This document shows positions 22,077-32,694 of a DNA stretch of 64,000 bases, in pieces. Origin of the DNA: Gaeumannomyces sp. JS-464 (Eukaryota; Ascomycota; Sordariomycetes; Magnaporthales; Magnaporthaceae); contig NGZR01000004.1 of NCBI GenBank assembly GCA_002197995.1, positions 806,001-870,000 of the forward strand, written 5' to 3'. A program made the position numbers and the translations under genes. Below the pieces are notes generated by a model, which was not told the DNA's origin, did no database searches, and worked only from the letters and a program-made list of their open reading frames with translations. Each line of letters begins with the position of its first letter. Positions within the stretch are counted from its first letter, which is position 1.

Positions 22077-24434
22077 TCACTCTCCCTTGTTCCACATTCC
22101 CATCGCATGGAGCCCCTCAATCGTGCCCTTGAACCCCACAACCTCCTTCTCGTCGATCCCGAGCTCCCTAGGCGTTAGGAACTCGCCCGTCGTCGTCTCG
22201 GCCCAGGGGTCGCACAGCTCGCCCAGCCTGAACTGAAGTGCCAGCTCCGCGCCGACCGGCCCCCACATGCGCTCGTAAGCCTCGGCTGTGCACTGCACAA
22301 ACACGCCCGGCTTGCCCGTGATGCGGCTCCACTCGTCCATCATCTGCTGGAAAGTCCAGCGCTCGAGGGCCACGTTTGCGATGCGGCCGTGTTGGGCACG
22401 GGTTCCGGCGGCGAGGACCTGCCGCACCCAGATGCCTGTGTTGACCGATACGTCGCCGGCGAGGAGCACCTTTGCGTCTGGCGAGCTGGGTGCCGTCTGG
22501 GCAAACTTGCCGAGGCCAGGCTAAAAGAACAACCAAAATGTGCTGTCAGTGGAAAGTACTCGATCACCGCTGTGTGGCTAGAATATGTTCCAAACGGGAA
22601 AGGCCAGGTAACAAAGAAAGACTCACATGGAAGGTGGGTATTAGACACGGGAAGAAGGCCATGTTCTGCGGGTAATACCCGAGCCACAGGAACGTGGTCC
22701 GGGCGGCCAGGAGCGGCAGCTCCGACTTGATCCGTTCGTCGACCTTGGCCTTGAAGTCCATGTGCGGTGCCTCGACGATTCCGGCCCCGGCCGGGTAGGC
22801 CCGGGCCGCGCTCGGCTCGCTTGACCAGATGTAGTGCTCCAGCGAGGATGTGCGGGCGGCGGCGCGGGCCAGCTTCATCCCCTGCTCCTCCTCGAGGGGC
22901 CCGCACTCGTGCTGGCCCTTGCCCCGGAAGAGGTGCTCCCACCAGTTGGTGACGGCGAAGACGGCGTGGGCGCCCTGGACAGCGGCAGCAGCAGCAGGTT
23001 ATTCGGGTTATCCACGAGCAGTGGCCATGCATAAGAGAGTCTGGGTATCAACGTGGCGAGACAACAACTCACCTCGAAGGCCTTGACCAGCGACTCCTCG
23101 TCGTCAAAGTCGGCCCGTACAACCTCGATGCCCCGCGCAGCCAGCGCCTTGCCTTTCTCGCCGTCCGGGTTCCTGGTGATGGCACGGATCCGCCAGCCAG
23201 GCGTCTTGGCCATGATGTTGACCACACCACCGCCCTGTGCGCCTGTTGCACCTGCGACGGCGATCACCTTATCCCACACCGTCGGGGACTTACCCTCCTT
23301 TTCCTCCTTCGTAAAAGGCCGCGTGACTGCCAGGGGTAGGCCGCTGGGCTCGCCGTGGAGGTAAGAAAACCAGGGTTCGTAGGGTAGCTCGTTGCGACGG
23401 GCGACGTCGCCGCTCTTGTGCTCGGGTGGGTCGTGGAAAAAGAGCTTGTCGTGGGCCACCTCGACCGCCATCCCAGTCCTCTGCGCAGTAGCCCCTGTCC
23501 CATCCTCCAGGAGGAAGTGGTCGTACGCCTGCATGAGGGTCTCCTTGACGACAAGATGCTGGGGAAGGAAGGCGTCCGAGAAGCCGGCCATGATGCTCGT
23601 GTCGTAGGCGCCCGGCATCACAACGTTGATGGTGATGTTGTCCTTGCGCAGCAGCAACGGGGCCGTGGTGCGGACCCAGTGATTAACCCCAGCCTTCGCC
23701 GCAGAGTACTCGGGGAATGTGACGCCGGGCTGGACGGCCAGCGCGCTGCTCGTGACAACAATCCTGCCCCGCGGTTGCTGTTCCTCGCCATGAGCCGGTC
23801 CCTTGTTGTGCCGCATGAAGTGCACGGCGAGGACGGTCCCGTAGATGACGCCCTTGAGGTCCACGTCGACCGAACGCGTGTCGGGCTCGGGCGGCAGGTC
23901 ATCCACTGGAGCGTTACGCCGGGTGAAGTTGTACTTCGAGTCAGCGTCCACCATTCCCGCGTTGGCGATGAACACGTCCAGCTGACCCCAGCGGTCCCAG
24001 ACGGCCTTGAACGCGGCGCCTTGCTGAGAGTAGGACGACACGTCGCAGGGGATGAACATGGCCGTCTGACCAGACGGGTCGAGCGCCAGGGCCGCTGCTT
24101 CGCCCTCCTTCTGACGTCTCGCCAAGATGGCGATGCGGTAGCCCCTCGCATGGAGACGTTGCGCAAGGTCCGCTCCGATGCCCGTCTGTTATTTTTATTT
24201 TTGTCCGTATCGTTAGTTTTCAGCCCGACCCGATTGATATGAAGCCGGATATATAACTGAAGAGTGACTGAAGCATGTCCCCAACGGAAATCAAAGCCGT
24301 GAAATCGAGATGATGGTTCCAGCGTCTCTCGAGCGGGCTCGCCAACAGGGGTCAAGAGGCAGCGGACTAACAATTCCGCCAGTGATCAGGGCCACCTTCT
24401 CTTGGTTCAGCGCGGTTGGAGCGACCGATCCCAT
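22077..24434 (-). CDS. SDR-NmrA fusion: two NAD(P)-binding domains in one protein
   Basis: 655 residues from four exons: 24434-24372, 24185-23073, 22974-22627, 22520-22077; every exon is a whole number of codons and all introns are GT-AG. Residues 1 to about 310 are a classical short-chain dehydrogenase: TGGITGIG cofactor loop (18-25), NAG (about 96-98), Ser167/168, catalytic Tyr181-x3-Lys185 (YSAAK). It resembles 15-hydroxyprostaglandin-dehydrogenase-like fungal SDRs. After a charged linker (TKEEKEGKS), residues from about 325 form an NmrA-like atypical SDR with VIAVAGATGAQGGG (about 327-341), TRNPDGEKG and the WSSEPSA and GYYPQNM segments. Both domains lie in the long second exon without a stop or Met at the junction. 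Substrate unknown; the NmrA part may sense NAD(P) redox state (inference). Confidence 0.88.
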
Positions 24435-25389
24435 CGTTCCCGGGTACCTGGTTATCCGTCTGAAGATCAAAAGGAACAATTCTTGATGTTGGTACCAAGC
24501 AAATGTTTGGATTGGGTATCTTTATCTGGTGCAGCAGCGGGAGACGGAGCAACCGGGAAAAGGAACCACAGGGGAAAGAAGGGCGTGGGCTCCGAAGGGG
24601 AGACAAGGATTCATTTGGCATCACATCATTATCATATCATATCCTCCCCTCTCCATCCTCTAGTCCTCAACCCACGCCTCGCTTAGCCCTTCATGCAAAG
24701 CAACCCAGCCAGCGTTGCACTCGACTAGGTGCCGAGGCAGGCACCGCATGTTGCGGCTGTGGTTGTAGAAGCCAAGGGGTGCTTGCGAGCTGCACGTTGG
24801 CGTTTTCTCTCGACACCCCTGGTCACAGCAGCGCCCCCGCTTGTTCTGCAGCACTAGCGTGGATGCTGTTGGTTCTTTTTCACAATCGCCCTTTGTTCAA
24901 GTTCCAACAGCCACACACACCAGATTGCCTACCCCATTTCGTGCAACGCAGGGAGATGTTTTGTGTCACCATCTCCCGGCTCCCCAATGTCCTTAGCTGA
25001 AAAGAGAGAATCCTTGGACAGCGGCGATCGGCCAAGGGTTCTTCATTGTTGTCTTCTCTCGTCGCGCCGGATCTGCGCGCAGAAATCCAAGCCTTTGACC
25101 CCTTGCCCGCAATGGCGAGCAACCACGCAGCATGGGAATTTGCGTCTTTTTGTTCCTTTCCCCTGAAAACTGACCACAAACAACCGGATCTTCCGCTCCG
25201 TGGTGACCGGCCGTATTATATCACAATAACACATAAAAAGAAGAGAAAAATAAACGCTCTGATGATCTCCAGCTTTTCTTGCAGACTTCCACCAGGCTTC
25301 TCCATGACGGCTATTGCGTACAATACTTCTTTCTCGTTGCAACATACTGAGCCTGCTGGAAGCACTCTCCGGCCATATCGACAAAAATC
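24435..25389. promoter_or_regulatory. Divergent promoter region, SDR-NmrA and PTH11-like genes
   Basis: About 955 bases between divergent start codons. No named element recognised and no supported open frame. Confidence 0.4.
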
Positions 25390-26735
25390 ATGTCCGCGGA
25401 CGAGTCCAGTGGACAGCCCCCGACGCCGGGCTTCGAGTCACCGATACCGATCGAGAACTCCGGCCAGGTGGCTATGCTAGCCACGTCAGCCATTTGCATC
25501 GTCCTGACAGCCGCACTGGTGGTCCTTCGATTTGTGGCCCGGAGAAGAGTGTCCCCTAGCTTCGATGCGAGCTCCTTTTGCATCCTCGCTGCACTGGTGA
25601 GCGTCGCTGTGGACATAACAGGCCACCCCAATATGCTGACAGCTGCTTGCCTTTGACACCGACAGTTCTTCAGCACTGCCCTTCATATCGACTGCTGGGT
25701 CATGGTGTTAAAGGGCGGCTTTGGCTTCCACGTCGTGGAAATTGCTCAAAGATTCGGCCCCGAGCCCCTAACACTGTTTTTCAAGGTTGGCAAGATGCTT
25801 TCTTTTTATCCCTCGCCAAAACCATTAGTTTCTCTCCAGTTATCCAGCGCTAAACCCGGGAACTACCTACAGTGCATCATGACCTTTGCCCTCCTCTGGA
25901 GCGCCACCACACTGTTCACCAAGCTCTCGATCCTGTTCCTGTACGCGACGCTCTTCCCGATCCGCCGAATGGTGTTCGCCACGCGCGTCGTTGGGGGCTT
26001 TCTTATCCTCTGGTGCTTTGCCACCATCATGGCCGGCCTGCTCATGTGCCGGCCCTTTGCGCGCAACTGGGACCTGTCGATTCCGGGCCACTGCGGCGAC
26101 CAGCCGCTCTACTACACGTGCCTCGGCGTCATCAACATCGTCTTCGAGCTTGTCATCCTCGGGCTCCCATGCCCATCATCTACAAGCTCGAGATGCCGCT
26201 CCGCCGAAAGATTGGAGTGGCCGCGCTGCTGAGCATCGGCATCGGCGCTTGCGCCATCACCATCTACCGCCAGACGACGCTGCAGCACCTCAACTTTGCA
26301 GACATGACCCACTCGGGCCTGGTAGCCACCATCTTTTCCGGGCTCGAGCCGTCCGTGGCCCTCATGCTGGCCTGCGTGCCCTTGCTGCGCCCGCTGTGCG
26401 GCTGGGGCCGCAAGGGAGGCGCGAGCACAGGCGCGTCGGCGGACTCTGGCTACAAACGTTCTGGTGGGGAGGGCAGCGGCCGGGGGGGATTCGGCAGCAA
26501 GGGCAGGAGGAAGAGCGGCAGGCAGGCCGGGCTCGACACGCTCGATATGACGACGCACGACGACTCTTCGGATCTGCAGCTCCAGCCTCTGAAGGTGGTC
26601 AACAGCGTCAACGTCTGCTCCAACTGGGACGCCGCGTCTGCCGCTGATAACGGGGGCACCACCAAGTTGTCCACAAAGGACAAGGTCCCTGGGCCGCAGT
26701 TCATCAAGATCGAGAAGCAATGGGAGGTGCGCTGA
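25390..26735 (+). CDS. PTH11-like/rhodopsin-domain integral membrane protein
   Basis: About 396 residues from three exons: 25390-25596, 25666-25785, 25873-26735 (GT-AG introns). Fungal seven-helix membrane protein of the rhodopsin-domain/SAT4 group that includes PTH11-like receptors. Helices are visible at AMLATSAICIVLTAALVVLRF, after FDASSF, at FALLWSATTLFTKLSILFLY, FATRVVGGFLILWCFATIMAGLLM, the CLGVINIVFELVILGLP helix, IGVAALLSIGIGACAITIY and FSGLEPSVALMLACVPLL. The WDLSIPGHCGDQ loop is family-typical. The tail is Gly/Ser-rich and ends ..FIKIEKQWEV. A single missing base in the C-run at 26166-26168 splits VILGLP from MPIIYKLEMPLRRK. Unlike true PTH11 there is no N-terminal CFEM domain. Ligand unknown. 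Confidence 0.85.
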
Positions 26736-27179
26736 CGGATGACAGAAAGAGCACCCGGGCATCCCAGGGAGGATGGCAGCCACTTTTACGCGCGCTGGCG
26801 GAACATCTTGTCCGCGCCAGGAAACCCGAAACTTGCACATGGTGCATCAGCAGGGCATGGGGTTTTGGTGGCACACGGTGGTTGTCGGAGGACTTTGGGT
26901 GAACAAACAGTCTGACCAGGCACCCTGGCACGCCTGGGCATCTTCCCACGACAGGCGATCCAAGTCCCAGGTTTCCAGCTTTGGTTTTTGTATGCACCTT
27001 ACAGTCAATCTTCCGGAGAGAGGCCTAACCCAACCCTATTTGTCAAGTATCATTTCCAAAAGCTCGTGGGATGTCGACCATATCGCTCGGCGGTTTCGCG
27101 AGCTGATCTTTGGCTATAATCTCCGAGACCTGAGAGAAACAGCGGCATTGTTCTGTCCAAAAAAAAAGCAGGGGCTGTT
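26736..27179. other. Intergenic
   Basis: 3' flank of the membrane protein gene leading into the AAA ATPase relic. No coding content recognised, though more degraded ATPase sequence may be hidden here. Confidence 0.4.
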
Positions 27180-27713
27180 GAGTTTGGCAACGCTTTCCTA
27201 TCCAGAATCAACGTCACCATGCGCTACCAAAAGCTCACCAAGGGGAGTGAAACAAAGTTTGGGGCCTATTCTTCACTCAGCTGAAAGAAGAGAAGGGTGG
27301 CCAACCTAATGAGGATTCACCCTAACGCGCTCTCGTATGCGCTGCTGAGCAAGGAGGTCGCCGAGCGTGAATGGAACGGCCACGACATCCGGAACGGTAA
27401 GTGACTGATCAAATTATCATTCCAGTACTTCTAGGACCGCTTAGGTTCATGTGCTGACAGATCTTTATAACCAGCACCCCAAACCGCCGCCCCTTTGGCC
27501 GAGCACCGATTCGGCGTAGCACCTGACTGGGTGAAGTCGGAGGATAGGGTCCCCGAGCCGAGAGAAGAGGATCTTAGGGAGGTCTGGAAGACAACCAACT
27601 CCATAGAGTGGGATGCTGGTGCTGGTATGTACGGGATGAGTGAAATCGAACAAGAGAAGCGAAGGTGTGATGACAGTTCACAAGGTACTCATTCGGAGGG
27701 GTCGTGGAGATAG
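27180..27713 (+). pseudogene. Relic of an AAA ATPase (C-terminal part only)
   Basis: Three pieces match the C-terminal part of fungal AAA-domain ATPases. EFGNAFLSRINVTMRYQKL at 27180-27236 is the sensor/arginine-finger region. After an in-frame TGA at 27282-27284 comes ALLSKEVAEREWNGHDIRN, the lid helix motif, ending at a GTAAGT donor (27397). An exon from 27475 then reads APQTAAPLAEHRFGVAP, EDLREVWKTTN and GMSEIEQEKRR, ending at TAG 27711-27713. The spliced junction would give RNAPQTAAPLAEH, close to the family RNAFQTA.LAE. Walker A and B motifs are absent upstream, so this cannot be a working ATPase. It lies just outside the quinate cluster. Confidence 0.7.
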
Positions 27714-28000
27714 GAAGCCTCTACCTACAGCACCTTCCCCCCGGCATCATTTCTAGGAGCAGACAGACTTCTTAGCGCATGAATATGTAAATTCCCGCTC
27801 ATATTTCAGTATTTGGAATGTGAGGGAAGGAAGATTATCAATGTTCAAAGTCTTTGCCGACAGATGATGAACCACAAGTTCTCAATTTAATATGTACAAG
27901 TAAATTCTGATATATACCGCTAGTAAGCAGGCATAGCCTCATAATTAAGTAGAGTCTCAAGAAGACGAATGGACAAAAAAAGAGAGAAATGAGACACCAG

Positions 28001-29058
28001 CTACCGCCTAGGCAGCCTAGAGGCAATGGCCTGCTGGACGACCTTGACCGTCTCGGGGCGCAGCTCCTGGCCGGTCCAGTACCTGTCCTGCGCGATGCCC
28101 TGCCAGATCAGCGCCTCGGTGCCCAGGATGACCTGCCAGCCGGCCTCCTCGGCGATGGCGCCCAGCTCCGTGTATGGGGTGGGGTTGTAGCACATCTCGA
28201 GCACGGCGCCCTTGTCGGGCTTGTCCAGGAACGCGCGGATCACATCCCTGGCCCGCCTCTCCTCGGGCGTGAGGGGCGGGAAGTCCGGGACGCAGGCGAC
28301 GATGGCGCCGGGAGTCGGCAGGCCCCGCGCCTCCTCGACGGTGCGGACGTGGCGCAGGCGGGTGCCGAAGCCGCGCGCGGCGCACTCGCGCTGGACGGCG
28401 GCGACCTCGGCGTCGTCGCGGTTGACGACGTAGATCTCGGTCGCGCGCATCCAGCGGTGCAGGGCGTAGACGGCGGAGCGGGCGGCGCCGCCGCCGCCGA
28501 CGACGAGGGCGGGCCGGCCGTGGAAGACGGCGTCCGGGTCCGGCACGTTCTGGTAGAAGGACTCGCGCACGCCGATGGCGTCCGTGTTGGCGCCGCAGAG
28601 CAGGCGGCGGCCCGTCACCGGGTCGGAGCGCAGGAAGAGGGTGTTGCAGGCGCCGACGTCGCGGCACTCCTCTGTGAGCTCGTCCAGGTGGGGATGATGG
28701 CGACCTTGTGTGGCATTGTCACCGAGGCGCCTTTTGAACGGGTGGTGGGCCGCAGTTAGCGTGGGTGAAGCTTGCGATATATGAGAGAGGAGATGGGAGG
28801 CGGCCCACCGTAGAAGCCCGGGGCCCGCGCTAGCCTCAGGAAGAGGTCCATGTCTGTAGAGTCGAGACGGACCTGGCCCCAGTTCAGGCCCAGCTCGCGG
28901 TAGATGACGTCGTGGAGGAAGGGCGAGAAGGACTGTGCCAACTTCTTGCCAAAGAGGTAGCCGTGGCGCTCCAGACCGGCCGTCTCTCGCCTCAGGGCCT
29001 GCAGCTCTGGCCGGACCTCTGGCTGCGCGACGACTGTTGTGGTGACTGTGGTTGACAT
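28001..29058 (-). CDS. qa-3: Quinate/shikimate 5-dehydrogenase (qa-3)
   Basis: 326 residues from exons 29058-28809 and 28730-28001. First step of quinate catabolism: NAD-dependent oxidation of quinate to 3-dehydroquinate (and shikimate to dehydroshikimate). The N-terminal substrate domain has [18 protein letters not shown] and, after the intron, [14 protein letters not shown] with the catalytic Lys. The Rossmann domain has [21 protein letters not shown] and [13 protein letters not shown], and the C-terminus has [20 protein letters not shown]. One base is missing from the G-run at 28690-28693 (C-run in the mRNA), separating AIIP from [17 protein letters not shown]. It is divergent from qa-4 with 1.1 kb between. 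Quinate rather than shikimate preference is inferred from the cluster. Confidence 0.9.
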
Positions 29059-30164
29059 GGTTCAGGAGTGGGAGAGCTTGAGCCCGGAGTAGTCGAGTTG
29101 CGATGAATGAGCTTCCAAGTGGAAAGGAGTCTGCTCGTGGCGGGTGGCAGCGTCTAGCTTTAGTCCAAGGCGGAACCTGGCAGTGTAGGCGGACTAATAC
29201 TGGTATTTGACGTGCGCCAACCGCCAAAAAGACGGGAGAACCCAGGCGAATTAATGATTTGTGCGGACCAGACCCGACGCCTGTTCCCTCTCAGCGTCCG
29301 CCGACCCGCCCACGCGGGACCGGCACCGTTGCGCAAGGTCGTTCCCCTCTGTTTGGCGCGGCTCGAGGGCCTTGGACGGGAAGTGCGTGTTTCCCCTTCT
29401 GGCTTCCCCCATCTAACTTCCCCATCTGGGACCCAACGGCAGGGGCTGGCTGTCTGGGGTCGGGCTAAGCAATCGCTGATGCCGAGGGACCCCCACTAGA
29501 TCCCCACTCCCCACATGACGCCAAGCCTTGCGGGCGGAAGAAGACTTAACCAGCACCACGTTCCGTCCACGTTCCTCTTGACCGGTCCGCCTCGAGCTCC
29601 CGGCCAGCGCAATCGCCAGCGGCCGGCGTCACCAAACCGCAACCGGTATATCCGCGCCCACACACACTCACACGGCAAATGACATCAGTCCGATGCGCAA
29701 CATGTCTGCACGTGTTTCCCTCCTACCTACTTATCTGCGGAGAGATGCCGCTCTGCTGTTCCATCCAACCCCGAGTTGCATGCCTGGCCACCCTCAACGC
29801 CTGAGAAACCGCTTATCTTCGGTTCTTAACGGCCAAAGAACAGCATCCTCCTTGGGATATGGCAGTCGAGGTCGGATGCCGTAAGTAAATATATGTGAGG
29901 GCAGGCCTGCGTGCCATGATGCGTCCAGGACGTATTCATATCTCCATGATGATCGGACTCAGGGGTTGAGAGTCCATCGCCCGTATATAAATGCCTAGAC
30001 AGCTAGGAGCCGAATCCTCAAGTATCTTCCCCTTATCAACATGTTCAGTTACCTGCATTCTCTCTGGTCTAGCAGTCCTTCGGTGATAATTAGCCAAGAA
30101 ACGGTCCCAAGGTCAACAAAATAACCCTAGATACCTCCGCCACGGCCCCCTTACCGCCGACACC
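29059..30164. promoter_or_regulatory. Divergent promoter region qa-3/qa-4
   Basis: About 1.1 kb between the two start codons. A TATATAAA box lies at 29984-29991, 174 bases before the qa-4 ATG. I searched by eye for the Neurospora activator site (GGRTAARYRYTTATCC) and found no full match, only half-sites such as CTTATC near 29811. No supported gene in between. Confidence 0.5.
29984..29991 (+). promoter_or_regulatory. TATA box of qa-4
   Basis: TATATAAA 174 bases upstream of the qa-4 start codon and in the right orientation. Motif and spacing only. Confidence 0.5.
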
Positions 30165-31268
30165 ATGCGCTGCCAGCTAGCAATAAGCACCATGTCCCTG
30201 GGCCGCTGCTTCGCCGGCCACACCCTGGAGCGCCGGCTCCAGCTGGCCTGCAAGCACGGGTACAGAGGCATCGAGCTCTGGCACGAGGACCTCCTCGACG
30301 TCGCCGACCGCCTCGCCGGCGGCAGCAGCACCCCAGCCCAGCGCATCCATGCCGCGTCCATGGTCCGCGGCATGTGCGTCGCGCTCGGCCTCGAGATCGT
30401 GTGCCTGCAGCCCTTCATGCACTACGAGGGGCTCGTCGACCGCGCCGCGCACGCCCGGCGGCTCGCCGAGCTGGCGCACTGGGTCGACCTCGCGCACGCC
30501 CTGGGCACCGACCTCATCGCCATCCCGTCCTCGTTCCTGCCGGAGGACGAGGTCAGTGCCGATGCGAACCTCATCGCGGCGGACCTGCGCGCGGCGGCCG
30601 ACCTCGCCGCCGCCGCCGACCCGCCGCTGCGCCTGACGTACGAGGCCCTCGCATGGGGCACCCGCGTCGACACCTGGGAGGCCTGCTGGGCCGCAGTGCA
30701 GGCCGCCGACAGGCCGAACCTGGGCATCTGCCTCGACACCTTCAACATGGCCGCCCGCATCTACGCCGACCCGTCCGACCCGTCCGGCCGCACGGGCGAC
30801 TGCGACGCCGCCGTGGAGGAGTCCATGGCGCGCCTGCTGCGCACCGTCGACGCCGACAAGGTCTTTTACGTCCAGGTCGTCGACGGCGAGCGCCTGTCGG
30901 GCGGCCCGCTGGTTGAGGGCCACCGGTTCCACACGCCCGGCCAGCCGCCGCGCATGAGCTGGTCGCGGAACTGCAGGCTGTTCTACCGCGAGGAGGACCG
31001 GGGCGCATACCTCCCTGTCCGGGACATTGCCGCTGCTATTTTCCAGGGGCTGGGCTTCGAGGGCTGGGTCAGCCTGGAGCTATTCAACCGGCGCATGAAC
31101 GACACGGACCCTGCAGTGCCTGAAGAGCTGGCAAGGAGAGGCGTCGAGTCGTGGGAGCGGCTTTGCGCCGACATGAGCACAGGCGACGGCCAGGGAGAGA
31201 CTAATGCGACTGGTGATCAGGTCGATGGCGTTTTTGCCGCTGCACGTCAACACTATAGCCGGCTATGA
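30165..31268 (+). CDS. qa-4: 3-dehydroshikimate dehydratase (qa-4/qutC)
   Basis: 367 residues, single intact exon. Converts 3-dehydroshikimate to protocatechuate, the exit of the quinate route to ring cleavage. It belongs to the sugar-isomerase/AP-endonuclease-2 TIM-barrel group of metal-dependent enzymes; the start MRCQLAISTMSLGRCFAGH, RLQLACKHGYRGIELWHEDL, LAHALGTDLIAIPSSF, NLGICLDTFNM, VFYVQVVDGERL and GWVSLELFNRRM are family blocks holding the metal-binding acidic and His residues. Length is near Neurospora qa-4 (about 360). The ATG at 30165 is in good context and starts the conserved segment. It is convergent with qa-2, 167 bases away. Confidence 0.95.
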   Translation: MRCQLAISTMSLGRCFAGHTLERRLQLACKHGYRGIELWHEDLLDVADRLAGGSSTPAQRIHAASMVRGMCVALGLEIVCLQPFMHYEGLVDRAAHARRLAELAHWVDLAHALGTDLIAIPSSFLPEDEVSADANLIAADLRAAADLAAAADPPLRLTYEALAWGTRVDTWEACWAAVQAADRPNLGICLDTFNMAARIYADPSDPSGRTGDCDAAVEESMARLLRTVDADKVFYVQVVDGERLSGGPLVEGHRFHTPGQPPRMSWSRNCRLFYREEDRGAYLPVRDIAAAIFQGLGFEGWVSLELFNRRMNDTDPAVPEELARRGVESWERLCADMSTGDGQGETNATGDQVDGVFAAARQHYSRL

Positions 31269-31435
31269 GGGATTTCTTTTATTCCATCGACGACTAACTT
31301 CATTTTCACACACCTTGTTTTATAGTATTTCTGTGCCATTTTCTTATGTCGATCGAGTCGCAAACGTCTCGCTTCTAATCATCAAGTGTCTCCTTTCCCC
31401 CATATAATCATCAAAGCGGGCATCTTAATCTCACT

Positions 31436-31891
31436 TCAGCTCGAGGACTTCTCCTTCATGTGCTTCGCCACAAACTCGATCGCCGCCTCATACCCATAAA
31501 CGCCAAGGCCGCAGATCACGGCTTCCGCCTTGTCGCTGAGGTGGCTGTGCTTGCGGAAGGGCTCGCGGGCGTGCACGTTGGAAATGTGCACCTCGACAAA
31601 CGGGATCCCCACGCCGAGGATGGCGTCCCGGATGGCCACGCTCGTGTGCGTGTAGGCGGCCGGGTTGATCACGATGGCCGCCACGCCCTGCGTCCGCGCC
31701 TCTTGTATCCGGTCCACGATGGCGCCCTCATGGTTGGACTGGAAGGCCTCGAGCGAGGCGCCGAGCGACTGCGCCTTCTCCCTCGCGAGGGACACCACGT
31801 CGTCCAGGGTCGTGCTGCCGTAGATTTGCGGCTCCCTGGTCCCCAGGAGATTGAGGTTGGGGCCGTTGATGAGGAGGATTTTCTTGGACAT
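31436..31891 (-). CDS. qa-2: Catabolic 3-dehydroquinase, type II (qa-2/qutE)
   Basis: 151 residues, single intact exon. Dehydrates 3-dehydroquinate to 3-dehydroshikimate in the cytosol, the middle step of the pathway. Type II dodecameric enzyme: [17 protein letters not shown] carries catalytic Tyr24, [17 protein letters not shown] and [17 protein letters not shown] carry the substrate loop with the His and Arg residues, and [15 protein letters not shown] ends the fold. The length matches the family. It is divergent from the qa-x pseudogene, as in Neurospora. Confidence 0.97.
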   Translation of the reverse strand: MSKKILLINGPNLNLLGTREPQIYGSTTLDDVVSLAREKAQSLGASLEAFQSNHEGAIVDRIQEARTQGVAAIVINPAAYTHTSVAIRDAILGVGIPFVEVHISNVHAREPFRKHSHLSDKAEAVICGLGVYGYEAAIEFVAKHMKEKSSS

Positions 31892-32694
31892 TGGGTTCTT
31901 TTTTCTTTACTTTCTGTCGCGATTTCCGTGCCACGGTTAAACTGTTGCGATTTTTCGACCAGCACAGAATCCACCGAGGCAGTACTCCCCCGGAAGAACC
32001 GTCCTTATACACGTGCTCCACTTGCGACCTTTCACACAAACTACGCCTCTACCTATCAGCGTCATGTCAGGATTCATCCTATCCCTGTGCCTTTTCCCCG
32101 CCGAACAATGCTGTGATTATTGCGATTTTAAGCTTTTATCTCCAAGTCCATTTAAGCTTCGAAGAGACAAATACTCAGGAGGTTGTATTACACACTTTGT
32201 GCTATTAATCGCCGTATCTTGCCGATTCATCACACGCCCCTCTCTCCCCGGCCTTGATCTCCTCCTTCCTTTTTCCGTCCTTGGCGAATCGGACGTCCGT
32301 TCAGTATCAAGCCTAGATGGAGCCCCCCACATGTTCGGCAAACATCTGTACATACTCCGGGGGCTAAACGCTCAACCACCAGACTGCCCGCTCGGCGTTC
32401 TGCGGTCTATTCCCGAGCTGTGGGACTGCACCCTTCTTCCCCGAATAACACATCTGGCGCGGCTCAGTTCCATGGACGACGGGATTTGTAAGTGCGCCAA
32501 TTGCGACGGCTCATCCTTCATCCCACCGTCGTCTCCGACCTTGTCGTCTAAGCCAACCTCAAGCAGTGACCTTCGTCTCGATGGCTGGCATTCGCAGGCA
32601 AGGGATCTACCGAGGTATCGACTTCCTGACAAGTGCCCGAAAACACCACAATGTCACATCGGGGAAAGTTTACACCGATATATAAAGGGACAGT
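31892..32694. promoter_or_regulatory. Divergent promoter region qa-2/qa-x
   Basis: About 800 bases. A TATATAAA lies at 32679-32686, only 8 bases before the putative qa-x ATG, too close for a normal leader. A 246-codon open frame on the plus strand here has no family resemblance and is not called. Confidence 0.45.

Noticed and set aside
27989..28759. 256-codon plus-strand open frame
   Set aside because: Complement of the quinate dehydrogenase gene; no family resemblance.
30177..30932. 251-codon minus-strand open frame
   Set aside because: Complement of the dehydroshikimate dehydratase gene.
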